DNA of 39,537 nucleotides from contig QMPP01000003.1 in NCBI GenBank assembly GCA_003650425.1, positions 1 to 39,537 on the forward strand, read 5' to 3'. The translations under genes were made by a program, and so were the position numbers. This document shows, in pieces, positions 1-9,250 of this stretch (positions are counted from its first letter, which is position 1; the number at the start of each line of letters is the position of its first letter). This DNA is from Bacteroidota bacterium (GTDB lineage: Bacteria > Bacteroidota > Bacteroidia > Bacteroidales > F082). Under the pieces are notes generated by a model. It saw only the letters and a list, made by a program, of their open reading frames with translations, was not told where the DNA came from and searched no databases.

Positions 1-52
1 AAACAATGTTACGAAAAAAAATTAACAGGTGTTTTTTAAACTGAAAAATCCC

Positions 53-112
53 AGCCTCAATTTTGTCCATTAGCAGCTTTTTACTCAAAATTAGCCTCAA
101 TTTTGTCCATTA
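53..112. repeat. Two direct copies of a 20-bp repeat (agcctcaattttgtccatta) with 40-bp period
   Basis: Identical 20-mers at 53-72 and 93-112, read directly. Confidence 0.8.
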
Positions 113-224
113 CTCCAAAGATATTTGTTTTCTGATTTTCAATATCTTATTGTTAATAATAAAATTAACTTTAAACAAGTTCATTAAATAATGAAAACAA
201 TAGCGGTACATGGGAGGTTTTGTT

Positions 225-2444
225 TCACCCTTGCTTTCTAAAATAAGGCTCCGCGATAAGCCAGGCTATCAGGTAGGTAATATTGCTTTCGGCACCCTGG
301 TTTAAATTTACTTCAAACTCCTCCATGCCGTCGTACACGCCTTTGTTTTGAGAGTCGTACAAAGGAATATTTAAGTCGTTTTCGCCAAAGAACCATAAAA
401 AGGATTTTTTAAGTAATTCGATTGATCGATTCTTTTTCAGGGTTTTATATTGGGTGTCGTAAAGTATTACCATGGCTGTTGCATCAAGGGGTTGTTGCCC
501 TACTTCCGATTTGTGCTTTGTGCTGTTACTCCAGGTTGTGTTGCCCACCAACGAAAGATGGTCGCTGTCGAAACAGATATCTTCAATAAAAGCGGTTGCC
601 TCGTTGGCAATGGCAAGGTAGCGGTCGTTGTGTGTAACCTGATAGGCTATGTATAGCGCTGCGGGCAACAGTCCATTGTCGTAAGTAATTTCTGCGTCAA
701 ACCAGTTCCAGCGTGAGATGCTGTGCGATTCGTAATGTTGGCAAAGCTTGTCTGCAAGCAGGGTCAGTTTGTCGATTTGCTCTATTTGATCAGGAAACTT
801 TCGGATGTAGTGAAATAGTCCAAAAATGGTGTTGGCAAGACCTCTGGAGTGGTTGAGGTGTTCAATATTTTGTATCGATGAGTGATACAGACTGTGCGCA
901 ATTCTGAAAATACTGTCGTTTCTGGCGGTATGTACCAAGTATCCTAGTGCCCAGAGTGAGCGACCAAAGGTGTCTTCCGATAGTTTTGCTTCGGTAATCT
1001 GGTTGTAATACGAAAGCATATTGTTAACCATGCCATCTTCCCGGTGCATCAGCAGCATAAACGACAGGTATTTTGTCAGGTAAGCTTGGTATTTCTCTTT
1101 ATGAAAGCGGTCGAATGCCATCTGTGAAACCAAAATGGCTCGGACATTATCGTCGAGGCTGTAGCCCTCTTTGTAAAAGGGAACGATTCCCTGGGCATGT
1201 TGCAAAATACCCATCTGTGTGGTTAATCGTCCGATAGCCTTAAACGAGAAGGGGGGGATTTTAGGTGCAGTATTAACCTCCAGCATATACTGGATGGCGT
1301 TTTTTGTTACGTTAATTATCAATTGGCGATATTTGTTGCCAACGAGAGGCCAACTGTACCGGCTTTCATGGTTTTTGGCTCTTTCCTTAAGCTCTTTAAT
1401 AGTGCCTTCATCATCAAGCAACGAATTCAGTACAGAGGCCAGTTGTTGATAATCGTAAAAATCAAAAAACCTGCCCAGTCCATTTGAAAGTACCTCCTCT
1501 GCATGCCAGTAAGGGGTTGAAACTACTGCTAGTCCTGCTCCCATTGCATACGAAAGTGTTCCACTTGTAATTTGCTCTTTATTAAGATACGGAGTTATAT
1601 AAATATCGGCAAGCGACAGGATTGAAGCAAGATCTTTTTCGCTCACATACTGATCCAAAAATTCAACATGGTTTTCCAGATTCAACTGTTTTGTAATCTT
1701 TGCTAAACTTTTCCGGTACTCTTCGCCATGCTCTTTAACCACGTTTGGGTGGGTTTTTCCCAAAACCACGTATAAAACTTCAGGATGTTTTTCAACAACC
1801 ATCGGCAATGCTCTTAACACGGTTTCAATGCCTTTGTTTCGATTTAAGAGTCCGAAGGTGATGATAACTTTTTTGTTAGCCCATTTTTTGGGTTTGATGG
1901 GCTCGGGTTTTAAAAGTTCTTCAAAATCGGGAACACCGTGTTCGATAACATTTATTTTTTTTGCATCTACATCAAAAATGTTTTTAAGCATCGGTACGGC
2001 CTTACTACACATAACTACAATCCTGGATGAGTGTGAAGCAATAGATTTCATCACCTCTTGCTGATGGAAATTGGGATGCTCGAGTACCGTGTGAAAAGTT
2101 GAAACTAATGGAATCTTTAATGCTTTGATAAGGCCGAGAAGCAGTATGCCGCTATTTCCTCCAAAAATTCCATATTCATGCTGCAGTAAGCAAAGCGTGG
2201 CACCCGATTCGTTGATGTAGTCGGCAGCTTTAAAATAGGACTTTTTATCGTTTTCGTTAATTATTCGTTTTACAATTTCGGGGTAATTGTAATGCTGGTT
2301 GGTATCATTCATAGCAATCACCTCAATTTCAATGTTATCCTTTCCTTCCTGATTGCCCAGCAAAATAGCATTAACCAAATTCTCAGTAAAGGTTGCAATG
2401 CCACATTTTCGGGGAGGGTAATTTCCAACTATCACTATTTTCAT
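225..2444 (-). CDS. GT4-type glycosyltransferase fused to a C-terminal alpha-helical (alpha/alpha)6-like domain
   Basis: N-terminal MKIVIVGNYPPRKCGIATFTENL, VIEHGVPDF and ITFGLLNRNKGIETVLRALP are typical of GT-B GT4. About 300 C-terminal residues are helical repeats with glycosidase-barrel character. Confidence 0.85.
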   Translation of the reverse strand: MKIVIVGNYPPRKCGIATFTENLVNAILLGNQEGKDNIEIEVIAMNDTNQHYNYPEIVKRIINENDKKSYFKAADYINESGATLCLLQHEYGIFGGNSGILLLGLIKALKIPLVSTFHTVLEHPNFHQQEVMKSIASHSSRIVVMCSKAVPMLKNIFDVDAKKINVIEHGVPDFEELLKPEPIKPKKWANKKVIITFGLLNRNKGIETVLRALPMVVEKHPEVLYVVLGKTHPNVVKEHGEEYRKSLAKITKQLNLENHVEFLDQYVSEKDLASILSLADIYITPYLNKEQITSGTLSYAMGAGLAVVSTPYWHAEEVLSNGLGRFFDFYDYQQLASVLNSLLDDEGTIKELKERAKNHESRYSWPLVGNKYRQLIINVTKNAIQYMLEVNTAPKIPPFSFKAIGRLTTQMGILQHAQGIVPFYKEGYSLDDNVRAILVSQMAFDRFHKEKYQAYLTKYLSFMLLMHREDGMVNNMLSYYNQITEAKLSEDTFGRSLWALGYLVHTARNDSIFRIAHSLYHSSIQNIEHLNHSRGLANTIFGLFHYIRKFPDQIEQIDKLTLLADKLCQHYESHSISRWNWFDAEITYDNGLLPAALYIAYQVTHNDRYLAIANEATAFIEDICFDSDHLSLVGNTTWSNSTKHKSEVGQQPLDATAMVILYDTQYKTLKKNRSIELLKKSFLWFFGENDLNIPLYDSQNKGVYDGMEEFEVNLNQGAESNITYLIAWLIAEPYFRKQG

Positions 2445-2512
2445 ATTCTGCTGTTTACGATTTATTTGGAAACTAAGATAAGAAAAAAAGCATTGTAGCG
2501 TTATAATTCACC

Positions 2513-2520
2513 TACTTTTG
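2513..2520 (+). promoter_or_regulatory. Bacteroidota -7 box TACTTTTG upstream of the 2543 CDS
   Basis: TAnnTTTG match; TTG lies 17 nt upstream; 22 nt before the ATG. Confidence 0.5.
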
Positions 2521-2542
2521 TAGCCAATTATTTTTTTATAGG

Positions 2543-4255
2543 ATGAAAAAAAACAGAATAACACAGTTTTTTAAATGGTTAGTTGTTATACTTATTATTG
2601 TATTTGTGCTGCTGGCCATTGCCTTTGATTTTTCAACACGAATTGATGAGCCGGTTATCAAAGACCGGACGGCTTTAAAGCTGCAAAGGGTAAAAAAGGA
2701 CAACAATTTTTATCTTGTAGATAATAATATGCTTCGTAAAAACAGGTATGGCTTGTGGGAGATGTATTTAGAGGGGAAACCTTTTGATATGGGAGTGGCA
2801 AGTGGAAAACTCACGAAGGAGCTTATCGATATTCAAGAGCATGCGTTCGTGGAACAGATTAACAAAATGATTCCTTCAAAGTTCTACCTTCACTTTTTAA
2901 AATATTTTATTGCCTGGTTCGACCGCGATATTGACGAGTATATTCCTGAGTCTTATAAAGAAGAGATTTATGGCATTTCACTCTCCTGTTCTGACGAGTA
3001 CAATTTTATTGCCCCGCCTTATCAGCGAATGCTTAATTACCATGGAGCTCACGATATTGGCCATGCTCTTACCGATTTGGCTATGGTGGGATGCACTTCC
3101 TTTGGTGTAAACAAGGGGCAGCATAGTGATGACCTGATTGTTGGAAGGAACTTTGACTTTTACGTGAACGACGATTTTGCTAAAAATAAGATAGTGGCTT
3201 TTGTAAACCCTGATGAAGGATACAAATTTGCGTATGTTACCTGGGCAAGCATGATTGGCGTTGTTTCGGGAATGAACGAAAAGGGGTTGACGGTAACCAT
3301 TAATGCGGCAAAGTCTGATATTCCAACCAAAGCAGCTATGCCGATATCCATCCTTGCCAGATATATTTTACAACATGCTCAAAACATTGCCGAAGCCCGA
3401 AAGATTACCAATCATGCTCAAACATTTGTTTCCGAATCTATATTAATTGGCTCGGCACAGGACGACGACGTTGCCATCATTGAAAAGTCACCTGTTAAAA
3501 CCGGTTTTTTCACCACCGATACCAATTTTATTGTTTGTGCTAACCACTATCAGAGTGCTGCCTTTGCCAACAATCCCAAGAATTTGGAGAATATAAAAAC
3601 ATCGCCATCTATGTATCGTGAAAATCGGTGCAAACAACTTATTCGTGAGGCTGAAAAACAAGGCGACTTTGAACAGGAGCAGGCAGCGGAAGTGCTGCGT
3701 GATAAAGCCGGACTAAACGATAAAAACATCGGATTGGGAAACGAGAAAGCCATGTGTCAGCTAATATCGCATCATAGTGTTATTTTTAAGCCAAAGCAGC
3801 TTAAAATGTGGGTATCCACTAGCTCCTGGCAGCTGGGTAATTATGTTTGCTACGATTTGAACAAGGTGTTTACTCATGTAAAATCGCTTACTCCGGGTCA
3901 GCCTCTGGACGAACCCGGTCAGGTTATTAACAAAGATCCCTTTTTGGATAGCAGACCTTATTTTGGGTTTTTGAAGTTTAAAAAACTAAAGGATTTGGTA
4001 AAGCAAGCCATTCACTCAAAAGAAAAATTGACCGATGAACAAAATATTATTTTTGGAATGCTTAATGCCAATCCCGATTATTACTACGGATATAAACTGG
4101 CAGGTGATTACTACAGCATCTTTGGAAATAATAAAAAAGCCTTGAGCTTTTACCAAATGTCGCTTACCAAAGAGTACGAGAATACGATTTTAAAAGAGGA
4201 GGTTTTAAGTCTGATTGAAAAGTTGGAGAAAGAGTCTGCGATGGAAAAGAAATAG
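2543..4255 (+). CDS. C45-family autoproteolytic acyltransferase/hydrolase with N-terminal membrane/signal segment
   Basis: MVGCTSFGVNKG...LIVGRNFDFY is the Ntn-hydrolase C45 motif with candidate catalytic Cys after Gly; GVVSGMNEKGLTVTINA follows; N-terminal hydrophobic segment. Confidence 0.8.
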   Translation: MKKNRITQFFKWLVVILIIVFVLLAIAFDFSTRIDEPVIKDRTALKLQRVKKDNNFYLVDNNMLRKNRYGLWEMYLEGKPFDMGVASGKLTKELIDIQEHAFVEQINKMIPSKFYLHFLKYFIAWFDRDIDEYIPESYKEEIYGISLSCSDEYNFIAPPYQRMLNYHGAHDIGHALTDLAMVGCTSFGVNKGQHSDDLIVGRNFDFYVNDDFAKNKIVAFVNPDEGYKFAYVTWASMIGVVSGMNEKGLTVTINAAKSDIPTKAAMPISILARYILQHAQNIAEARKITNHAQTFVSESILIGSAQDDDVAIIEKSPVKTGFFTTDTNFIVCANHYQSAAFANNPKNLENIKTSPSMYRENRCKQLIREAEKQGDFEQEQAAEVLRDKAGLNDKNIGLGNEKAMCQLISHHSVIFKPKQLKMWVSTSSWQLGNYVCYDLNKVFTHVKSLTPGQPLDEPGQVINKDPFLDSRPYFGFLKFKKLKDLVKQAIHSKEKLTDEQNIIFGMLNANPDYYYGYKLAGDYYSIFGNNKKALSFYQMSLTKEYENTILKEEVLSLIEKLEKESAMEKK

Positions 4256-4266
4256 AGCAAACAGCA

Positions 4267-4908
4267 TTATTGTTGCTTTAATCTTTTCAGATAATCTTTA
4301 CTTTCGGGACCCAGGCAAAAAAGCAAATCTAAAATACTCGCATTGGGTATAAAGGGCTGTTTGTCGAAAAATACCTCAGTATATTCGGGAAATGTAATAA
4401 TAGTTGGTGGTTGCTTTGGGGATAGCTTAAAGCGTAAGTCAATAACATTGCCTGCCGGCGATTTTACAAACTTACTGTTTAGGCGAATATCAGTTTTAAT
4501 TCCAATCATTTCGCAAACGGCTTTTGTTAGAGCGGTGTTTAACTCAACGAGGTTTTGTGTGTTGGAAAAGAGCAGCTCTTTTATTTGGTCGGAATAGTAT
4601 AGGAAGTAGGGAGAGTTTTGATATGCTGTTTCTATGGATCGCCAATGTTTAACAGGCCAATTTTCGCGGAACGAAACAACCATATCTTTTGTTTTAGTAT
4701 GATTGCCATTAATTTTGGTAACAGGTATAGTGAGTGGCAGCGTGCCTTTATCGGTAACAATTATTGTACGGTTGCGATAGGTTTGTTTGAGCCAGGTTTC
4801 GTGTTGCTCAACAATTACCTTGTCAGCAAGGTTTAAATAATAAAAATATTCGATGGGACCCAAAAAGGTGGTAGAAAGTAAAAAGGTGGTATGGCGTTCG
4901 GTTGTCAT
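4267..4908 (-). CDS. WbqC family protein (start moved from 4947 to 4908)
   Basis: TTFLGPIEYFYYLNLADKVIVEQHETWLKQTYRNRTII is WbqC-like. The upstream ORF extension is encoded by a terminator hairpin, so MTTERH at 4908 is preferred. Confidence 0.8.
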   Translation of the reverse strand: MTTERHTTFLLSTTFLGPIEYFYYLNLADKVIVEQHETWLKQTYRNRTIIVTDKGTLPLTIPVTKINGNHTKTKDMVVSFRENWPVKHWRSIETAYQNSPYFLYYSDQIKELLFSNTQNLVELNTALTKAVCEMIGIKTDIRLNSKFVKSPAGNVIDLRFKLSPKQPPTIITFPEYTEVFFDKQPFIPNASILDLLFCLGPESKDYLKRLKQQ

Positions 4909-4921
4909 GTTTTGCAAAAAT

Positions 4922-4958
4922 AAAAAAAGGCCGTGATTTATCATCACAGCCTTTTTTG
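4922..4958 (-). terminator. Intrinsic terminator hairpin between thioredoxin and WbqC genes
   Basis: aaaaaaaggccgtgatttatcatcacagcctttttt: inverted repeat with T-tract on either strand. Confidence 0.7.
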
Positions 4959-4973
4959 TTTTACCGAGGTTGT

Positions 4974-5324
4974 TTATTTTAGCAACACATCGTTGATAGC
5001 TTGAATAAGGGTTTCTTTAGGTAAAGCACCAACTGCCATCTGTGGTTGACCCTCTTTAGGGCAAAATAGCATGGATGGTATACTTTTGATACCAAAGGCA
5101 CCGGCTAATTCAACTTCAGCTTCCGTATCGATTTTGTAGATGTTGATTTTGCCTTCGTATTCGCCGGCAAGCTCTTCCAAAATAGGAGCTACAATTTTAC
5201 AAGGCTGACACCAATCAGCGTAAAAATCAATAATACAAGGTAATTCGCCTTCAAATTTCCATTCCTGGTTTTTTTCAAAGTTGAATACCTTTTCAAAAAA
5301 TGTTTGTTTCGTTAAATGTTCCAT
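4974..5324 (-). CDS. Thioredoxin family protein, cytosolic
   Basis: DFYADWCQPCKIVAPILEEL active site and cis-Pro loop KSIPSMLF. Confidence 0.93.
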   Translation of the reverse strand: MEHLTKQTFFEKVFNFEKNQEWKFEGELPCIIDFYADWCQPCKIVAPILEELAGEYEGKINIYKIDTEAEVELAGAFGIKSIPSMLFCPKEGQPQMAVGALPKETLIQAINDVLLK

Positions 5325-5361
5325 TTCTAATATTTGTTATCTGTAATTTGGTTATTTTCTA

Positions 5362-5871
5362 TTATTTATTATCGCTTTTTTCACCAAGCAATTGTTCTTT
5401 TACCACTTTAAAATAGGCATCACGTGGCATGGCACCGGTTTGCATTTGCGGTTTGCCTTTTTTAGGAATAAACAGCACGGAAGGGATACTTCTAACTCTG
5501 AAAACCGAGGCAAGTTGCTTTTCCTGATCCACATCAATTTTGTAAACTTTTATTTTCCCATCGTACTTTTTAGCGAGTTCTTCCATGATTGGCGCCACTC
5601 TTTTACAAGGCCCACACCAAGTAGCGTAAAAATCAATTACGCAAGGTACATCACCTTCGTAAACCCACTCTTGTGGATTGGTTTCAAAGTTCCATACCTT
5701 TTTTAAAAAGGTGTCGTAGGTGAGATGTTCGGGAGCGGCATTAGTAGTGTTGTTATCTTTCGATACTTCTGTTTTAGCCTGATTATGCTCTTTCTCGCTT
5801 CCTTTGCTGTTGGAACAAGCCATTAAATTGGCGGCAAAAAAGAGAACTATTAGAATACTTAAATTCTTCAT
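5362..5871 (-). CDS. Thioredoxin family lipoprotein
   Basis: Lipobox NLMAC, DFYATWCGPCKRVAPIMEEL, RSIPSVLF. Confidence 0.92.
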   Translation of the reverse strand: MKNLSILIVLFFAANLMACSNSKGSEKEHNQAKTEVSKDNNTTNAAPEHLTYDTFLKKVWNFETNPQEWVYEGDVPCVIDFYATWCGPCKRVAPIMEELAKKYDGKIKVYKIDVDQEKQLASVFRVRSIPSVLFIPKKGKPQMQTGAMPRDAYFKVVKEQLLGEKSDNK

Positions 5872-5964
5872 ATTGAGATATTTGTTTAAATTTTCGCTTT
5901 AAAACGGGGGCAAAGATACATATTATTTTTATATAGCGCTTTAATATCACTATGACATTTTGTG

Positions 5965-5972
5965 TATTTTTG
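5965..5972 (+). promoter_or_regulatory. -7 box TATTTTTG upstream of the zinc-ribbon protein gene
   Basis: TAnnTTTG, 16 nt before ATG 5989; overlaps the over-extended ORF. Confidence 0.4.
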
Positions 5973-5988
5973 CCAAAACTTATTTTGC

Positions 5989-6408
5989 ATGGCGGACATT
6001 AAGGTAGATTATGAGGATTTGGTGCTTAATCTTCGAAAGCGGTTTAAGGATGAAGAGACTTGTTTAAAGTTTCTTGCTGACTTAAAGTGGAAAGACGGGT
6101 TTGTTTGCAAAAAATGTGGCCATACCAATTATTGTAAAGGAAAGACACCCTATTCACGAAGATGTACCCGTTGTAAGAAAGAGGAGTCAGCCACGGCAAA
6201 CACAGCGTTTCATCGCTGTAAAATTCCCATGATTCAGGCATTCGAGATGGCTTTGCTTGTTTGTAAGCTTCCGGGCTACTCGTCGTATCAGATTAGTAAA
6301 AAAATGAACATTCGGCAAATGACCTGTTATAATTTCCAAAAGAAAGTTCAGTTGTGCATGACCGATCCCGAAAAAGAGCCTGTGCTGGCGGCCTTGAGTC
6401 AAATTTAA
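5989..6408 (+). CDS. Stand-alone IS1595-type transposase zinc-ribbon/HTH protein lacking a DDE domain
   Basis: LRKRFKDEETCLKFLADLKWKDGFVCKKCGH...RRCTRCKKEESATANTAFH resembles the IS1595 zinc ribbon; ORF ends about 139 aa; start set at ATG 5989. Confidence 0.75.
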   Translation: MADIKVDYEDLVLNLRKRFKDEETCLKFLADLKWKDGFVCKKCGHTNYCKGKTPYSRRCTRCKKEESATANTAFHRCKIPMIQAFEMALLVCKLPGYSSYQISKKMNIRQMTCYNFQKKVQLCMTDPEKEPVLAALSQI

Positions 6409-6415
6409 CAACAGA

Positions 6416-7720
6416 CTAAACTACTTCTTTTTGTAAAACCCCGCGTTTTGCATAAAACCACATGCCAATTCCTCTGGCAATCATAAACATATCGAAGGCA
6501 AACCAAAGTCCATGATTACCCCAAATCGTGTGTGTAAGATAATAGGCTGGCAGAAATACCAGCAACGAAACAATGATGCTGATGTTTCGCATGGCACGAG
6601 AGGCCGTAGCGCCGATAAAGATTCCATCCCAGTTAAAGGCTGCAATGCTGATAAGGGGCATGATGATGATCCAAAAATAATAGGGTTTCGCCATGCTGAG
6701 AATAAGTTGATTATCGGATAATATTTTCATAATTGGATTCAGCCCGAAACCGTATATTAGGGTAAAGCTCAGGGCGATTACCCATCCCCAGCGGAAAACA
6801 CTTTTAATAACGGCTTTCATTTCGTCGAGTTTGTGAGCCCCCTTGGCTTTGCCTGTTAGGGCTTCGGCAGCATAGGCAAAACCGTCGGCAAAATAGCTAA
6901 AAAAATAGAATAGTTGGAACAACAGCGTGTTTACAGCCAGAATATTGTTGCCTGCTTTGGCAGAACGGCTGGTAAAAAAAGCAAGTACAAACCATAGCAT
7001 AATGGTTCGAATAAAAATATCGCCGTTCACCCCAAAAAACCGTTTCAGGGCACGCGTTTCAACAATTCGATTAAAAGAAAAACGGATATGATACTGCTTA
7101 TATCTCATAAGAAAGAAAAATCCTGCCAACAATAGGCCGCTGTACTGGGCAATAACGCTGGCCCAGGCTACGCCATCCGACGTCATCCCGAACCCATGGA
7201 CAAACAAAAAGTTTAATGCAATATTTACCACGTTAACCACAATGGCTAATATCATTGGAATTACTGCATTTTGTACCCCTAAGTACCAGCCGTAAAAGGC
7301 GTACAATCCCAGCGTAGCCGGGGCAGCCAGAATTCGAATATAAAAATATTGCCGTGCCAACAGCTTAACATTGTGGCTTCCGTCAAGCAATTTAAATGCG
7401 GCCCATTGGATAGGATATTGTAGTAGAATAATTGCTAAAGCTAATGCTAAACCGAGCAAGAGCGATCGTTGCAAAACCAATGATACTTCCTCTCTTTTAT
7501 CAGCGCCGTAAGCCTGTGAGGTCATGCCGCTGCTGCCCATTCTTAGAAATGAAAAACCGGAATAGATAACGTTAAAGATGGTGCTGCCAAGGGCGATAGC
7601 ACCTATATAAACGGGGTCATCGAGGTGTCCCATAAGGGCTAAATCAACAATACCTAAAAGGGGAACCGTAATGTTGGTAACGATGTTTGGTAAAGCCAGA
7701 CGGACTATTTGCCGGTTCAT
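6416..7720 (-). CDS. MATE family efflux transporter
   Basis: LALPNIVTNITVPLLGIVDLALMGHL, SGMTSQAYGA, ADGFAYAAEALTGKAKGA. Confidence 0.93.
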   Translation of the reverse strand: MNRQIVRLALPNIVTNITVPLLGIVDLALMGHLDDPVYIGAIALGSTIFNVIYSGFSFLRMGSSGMTSQAYGADKREEVSLVLQRSLLLGLALALAIILLQYPIQWAAFKLLDGSHNVKLLARQYFYIRILAAPATLGLYAFYGWYLGVQNAVIPMILAIVVNVVNIALNFLFVHGFGMTSDGVAWASVIAQYSGLLLAGFFFLMRYKQYHIRFSFNRIVETRALKRFFGVNGDIFIRTIMLWFVLAFFTSRSAKAGNNILAVNTLLFQLFYFFSYFADGFAYAAEALTGKAKGAHKLDEMKAVIKSVFRWGWVIALSFTLIYGFGLNPIMKILSDNQLILSMAKPYYFWIIIMPLISIAAFNWDGIFIGATASRAMRNISIIVSLLVFLPAYYLTHTIWGNHGLWFAFDMFMIARGIGMWFYAKRGVLQKEVV

Positions 7721-7723
7721 GGA

Positions 7724-9244
7724 TTATGCCAGGTTTGATTCCGGTATTTCGATGGTAAAAACAGTTCCCTTTCCTGGTACTGACTTTACAGTAATTTTGA
7801 ATTTATGTGCCTCGATAATTTTTTTAATGATTCCCAAACCAAGACCGGTTCCTTTTTCGCCGGAAGTGCCTTGCGTAGTGTTGTTGGTCGATTCTTTAAA
7901 AAGATTTTTTACCATGTCGTCGTTCATGCCAATGCCTGTATCGACAACAGAAATAAAGGCTTTATCGTCATCTTTTTTTGCAGTTATTTTGATGGAATTA
8001 CTTATTGGTGTAAATTTAATGGCATTGGAAAGCAGGTTGTTTAAGGCTTGCAGGAACAGCGTTTTGTCAACCCGGACTTTTAAGCCGGCTTCCACGTTAA
8101 TAGTCAGAGCAATATTTTTTTCATTACATTTCTCGCGGGCTGTTTCGGTAGCAATTTTAATAATCTCATCGAGCGAAATCGTTTCAAACTCCAGTTTAAA
8201 GTTTCCAAGTTCCAGGTTAGCCCAATGGTATAACTTGTTGTTGTAATCGAGCAACCGGTTCATCTCATCTTTAATGCCATAGATGAGCTCTTGATAATCT
8301 TCGTTGAGTTTTCCTATCTCTTCTTCGTCGGTGGTTAAAACATTTACTACCCCGAGTACAGCAGCAATAGGAGCTCTTAAATCGTGCGAAATAATCGAGT
8401 TGAACTTATTTTTATATACCAAAAGCTCTTTCAGTTTTTTTTCAGTTTTGGCAAGTTTGTCAAAGGCCAGGCTGCTATCGCGAAAGGCCTGCAACAGATT
8501 TTGTTCTTCAACACCTTCGCGGATAAACGATTTAAGGAACAGATAGTTGCTGTTGTTGAGGTTGGTGGCGTAGGCTCGTAAATAGTGATCTTTTCCGGCG
8601 AATGTTTCACTCCAGGTTTCTGAAACAACATAGCTCTCCTTATTTTCTTTCCAAAATTCCTCCACTTCCAGAATAAAGATTTCAAGAAACGGAAAAGTGG
8701 ATATAGGATCAATGCTTCCTGATGCCTTATTATAAAAAGCGTGCTTTTTTATCCACCCCGGGGTGTTAGGCTGCAGACTAAAAGAACCATCATCTTTTCG
8801 CAAAAAGGTGGCAAAATTGAGTTTGTCAAGATGCCGAAAAGGCATCTCTTTGGAGTTAGTTTTGTTGCCTCTACCTTTCAGCTGCTCTTCATTCATGTTT
8901 TGTAGCAGGCTTTTAAGGCTGTCAACCTCGCGGGTTTGATCGATAAAGATTATCCAGTAGTGTCCATTTTCCTTAACAACATGAATATCACAATATTTAT
9001 TTTTAAGCTGTAATTTCGTAAGTTTAACTGATCCTTTGTCAAAAGGACAAATGCCATTTAGTGCGGGAACAAGTTCTTCAATACTTTCATTTTCAGTCAG
9101 TTTGCCTCCGAGATATTCTTTTGGGTTTCCTTTCCAGTTTTTAACAACGCCTCGGTTATCAACTTTTATCATAAGTAAACCGCTGTATGGTGGAATTTCT
9201 TCTACCAGATATTCAACAATCTTTAGTGGTAAATCTTTTAGCAT
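7724..9244 (-). CDS. Soluble PAS-like sensor histidine kinase
   Basis: H-box SIISHDLRAPIAAVLG, N-box LNNLLSNAIKFT, G-boxes VVDTGIGM and GTGLGLGI; no TM segment seen. Confidence 0.92.
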   Translation of the reverse strand: MLKDLPLKIVEYLVEEIPPYSGLLMIKVDNRGVVKNWKGNPKEYLGGKLTENESIEELVPALNGICPFDKGSVKLTKLQLKNKYCDIHVVKENGHYWIIFIDQTREVDSLKSLLQNMNEEQLKGRGNKTNSKEMPFRHLDKLNFATFLRKDDGSFSLQPNTPGWIKKHAFYNKASGSIDPISTFPFLEIFILEVEEFWKENKESYVVSETWSETFAGKDHYLRAYATNLNNSNYLFLKSFIREGVEEQNLLQAFRDSSLAFDKLAKTEKKLKELLVYKNKFNSIISHDLRAPIAAVLGVVNVLTTDEEEIGKLNEDYQELIYGIKDEMNRLLDYNNKLYHWANLELGNFKLEFETISLDEIIKIATETAREKCNEKNIALTINVEAGLKVRVDKTLFLQALNNLLSNAIKFTPISNSIKITAKKDDDKAFISVVDTGIGMNDDMVKNLFKESTNNTTQGTSGEKGTGLGLGIIKKIIEAHKFKITVKSVPGKGTVFTIEIPESNLA

Positions 9245-9250
9245 GGGAGT

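Noticed and set aside
7671-8246. 191-aa plus-strand ORF antisense to the histidine kinase and MATE genes
   Set aside because: Shadow ORF across two well-supported genes; no recognisable domain
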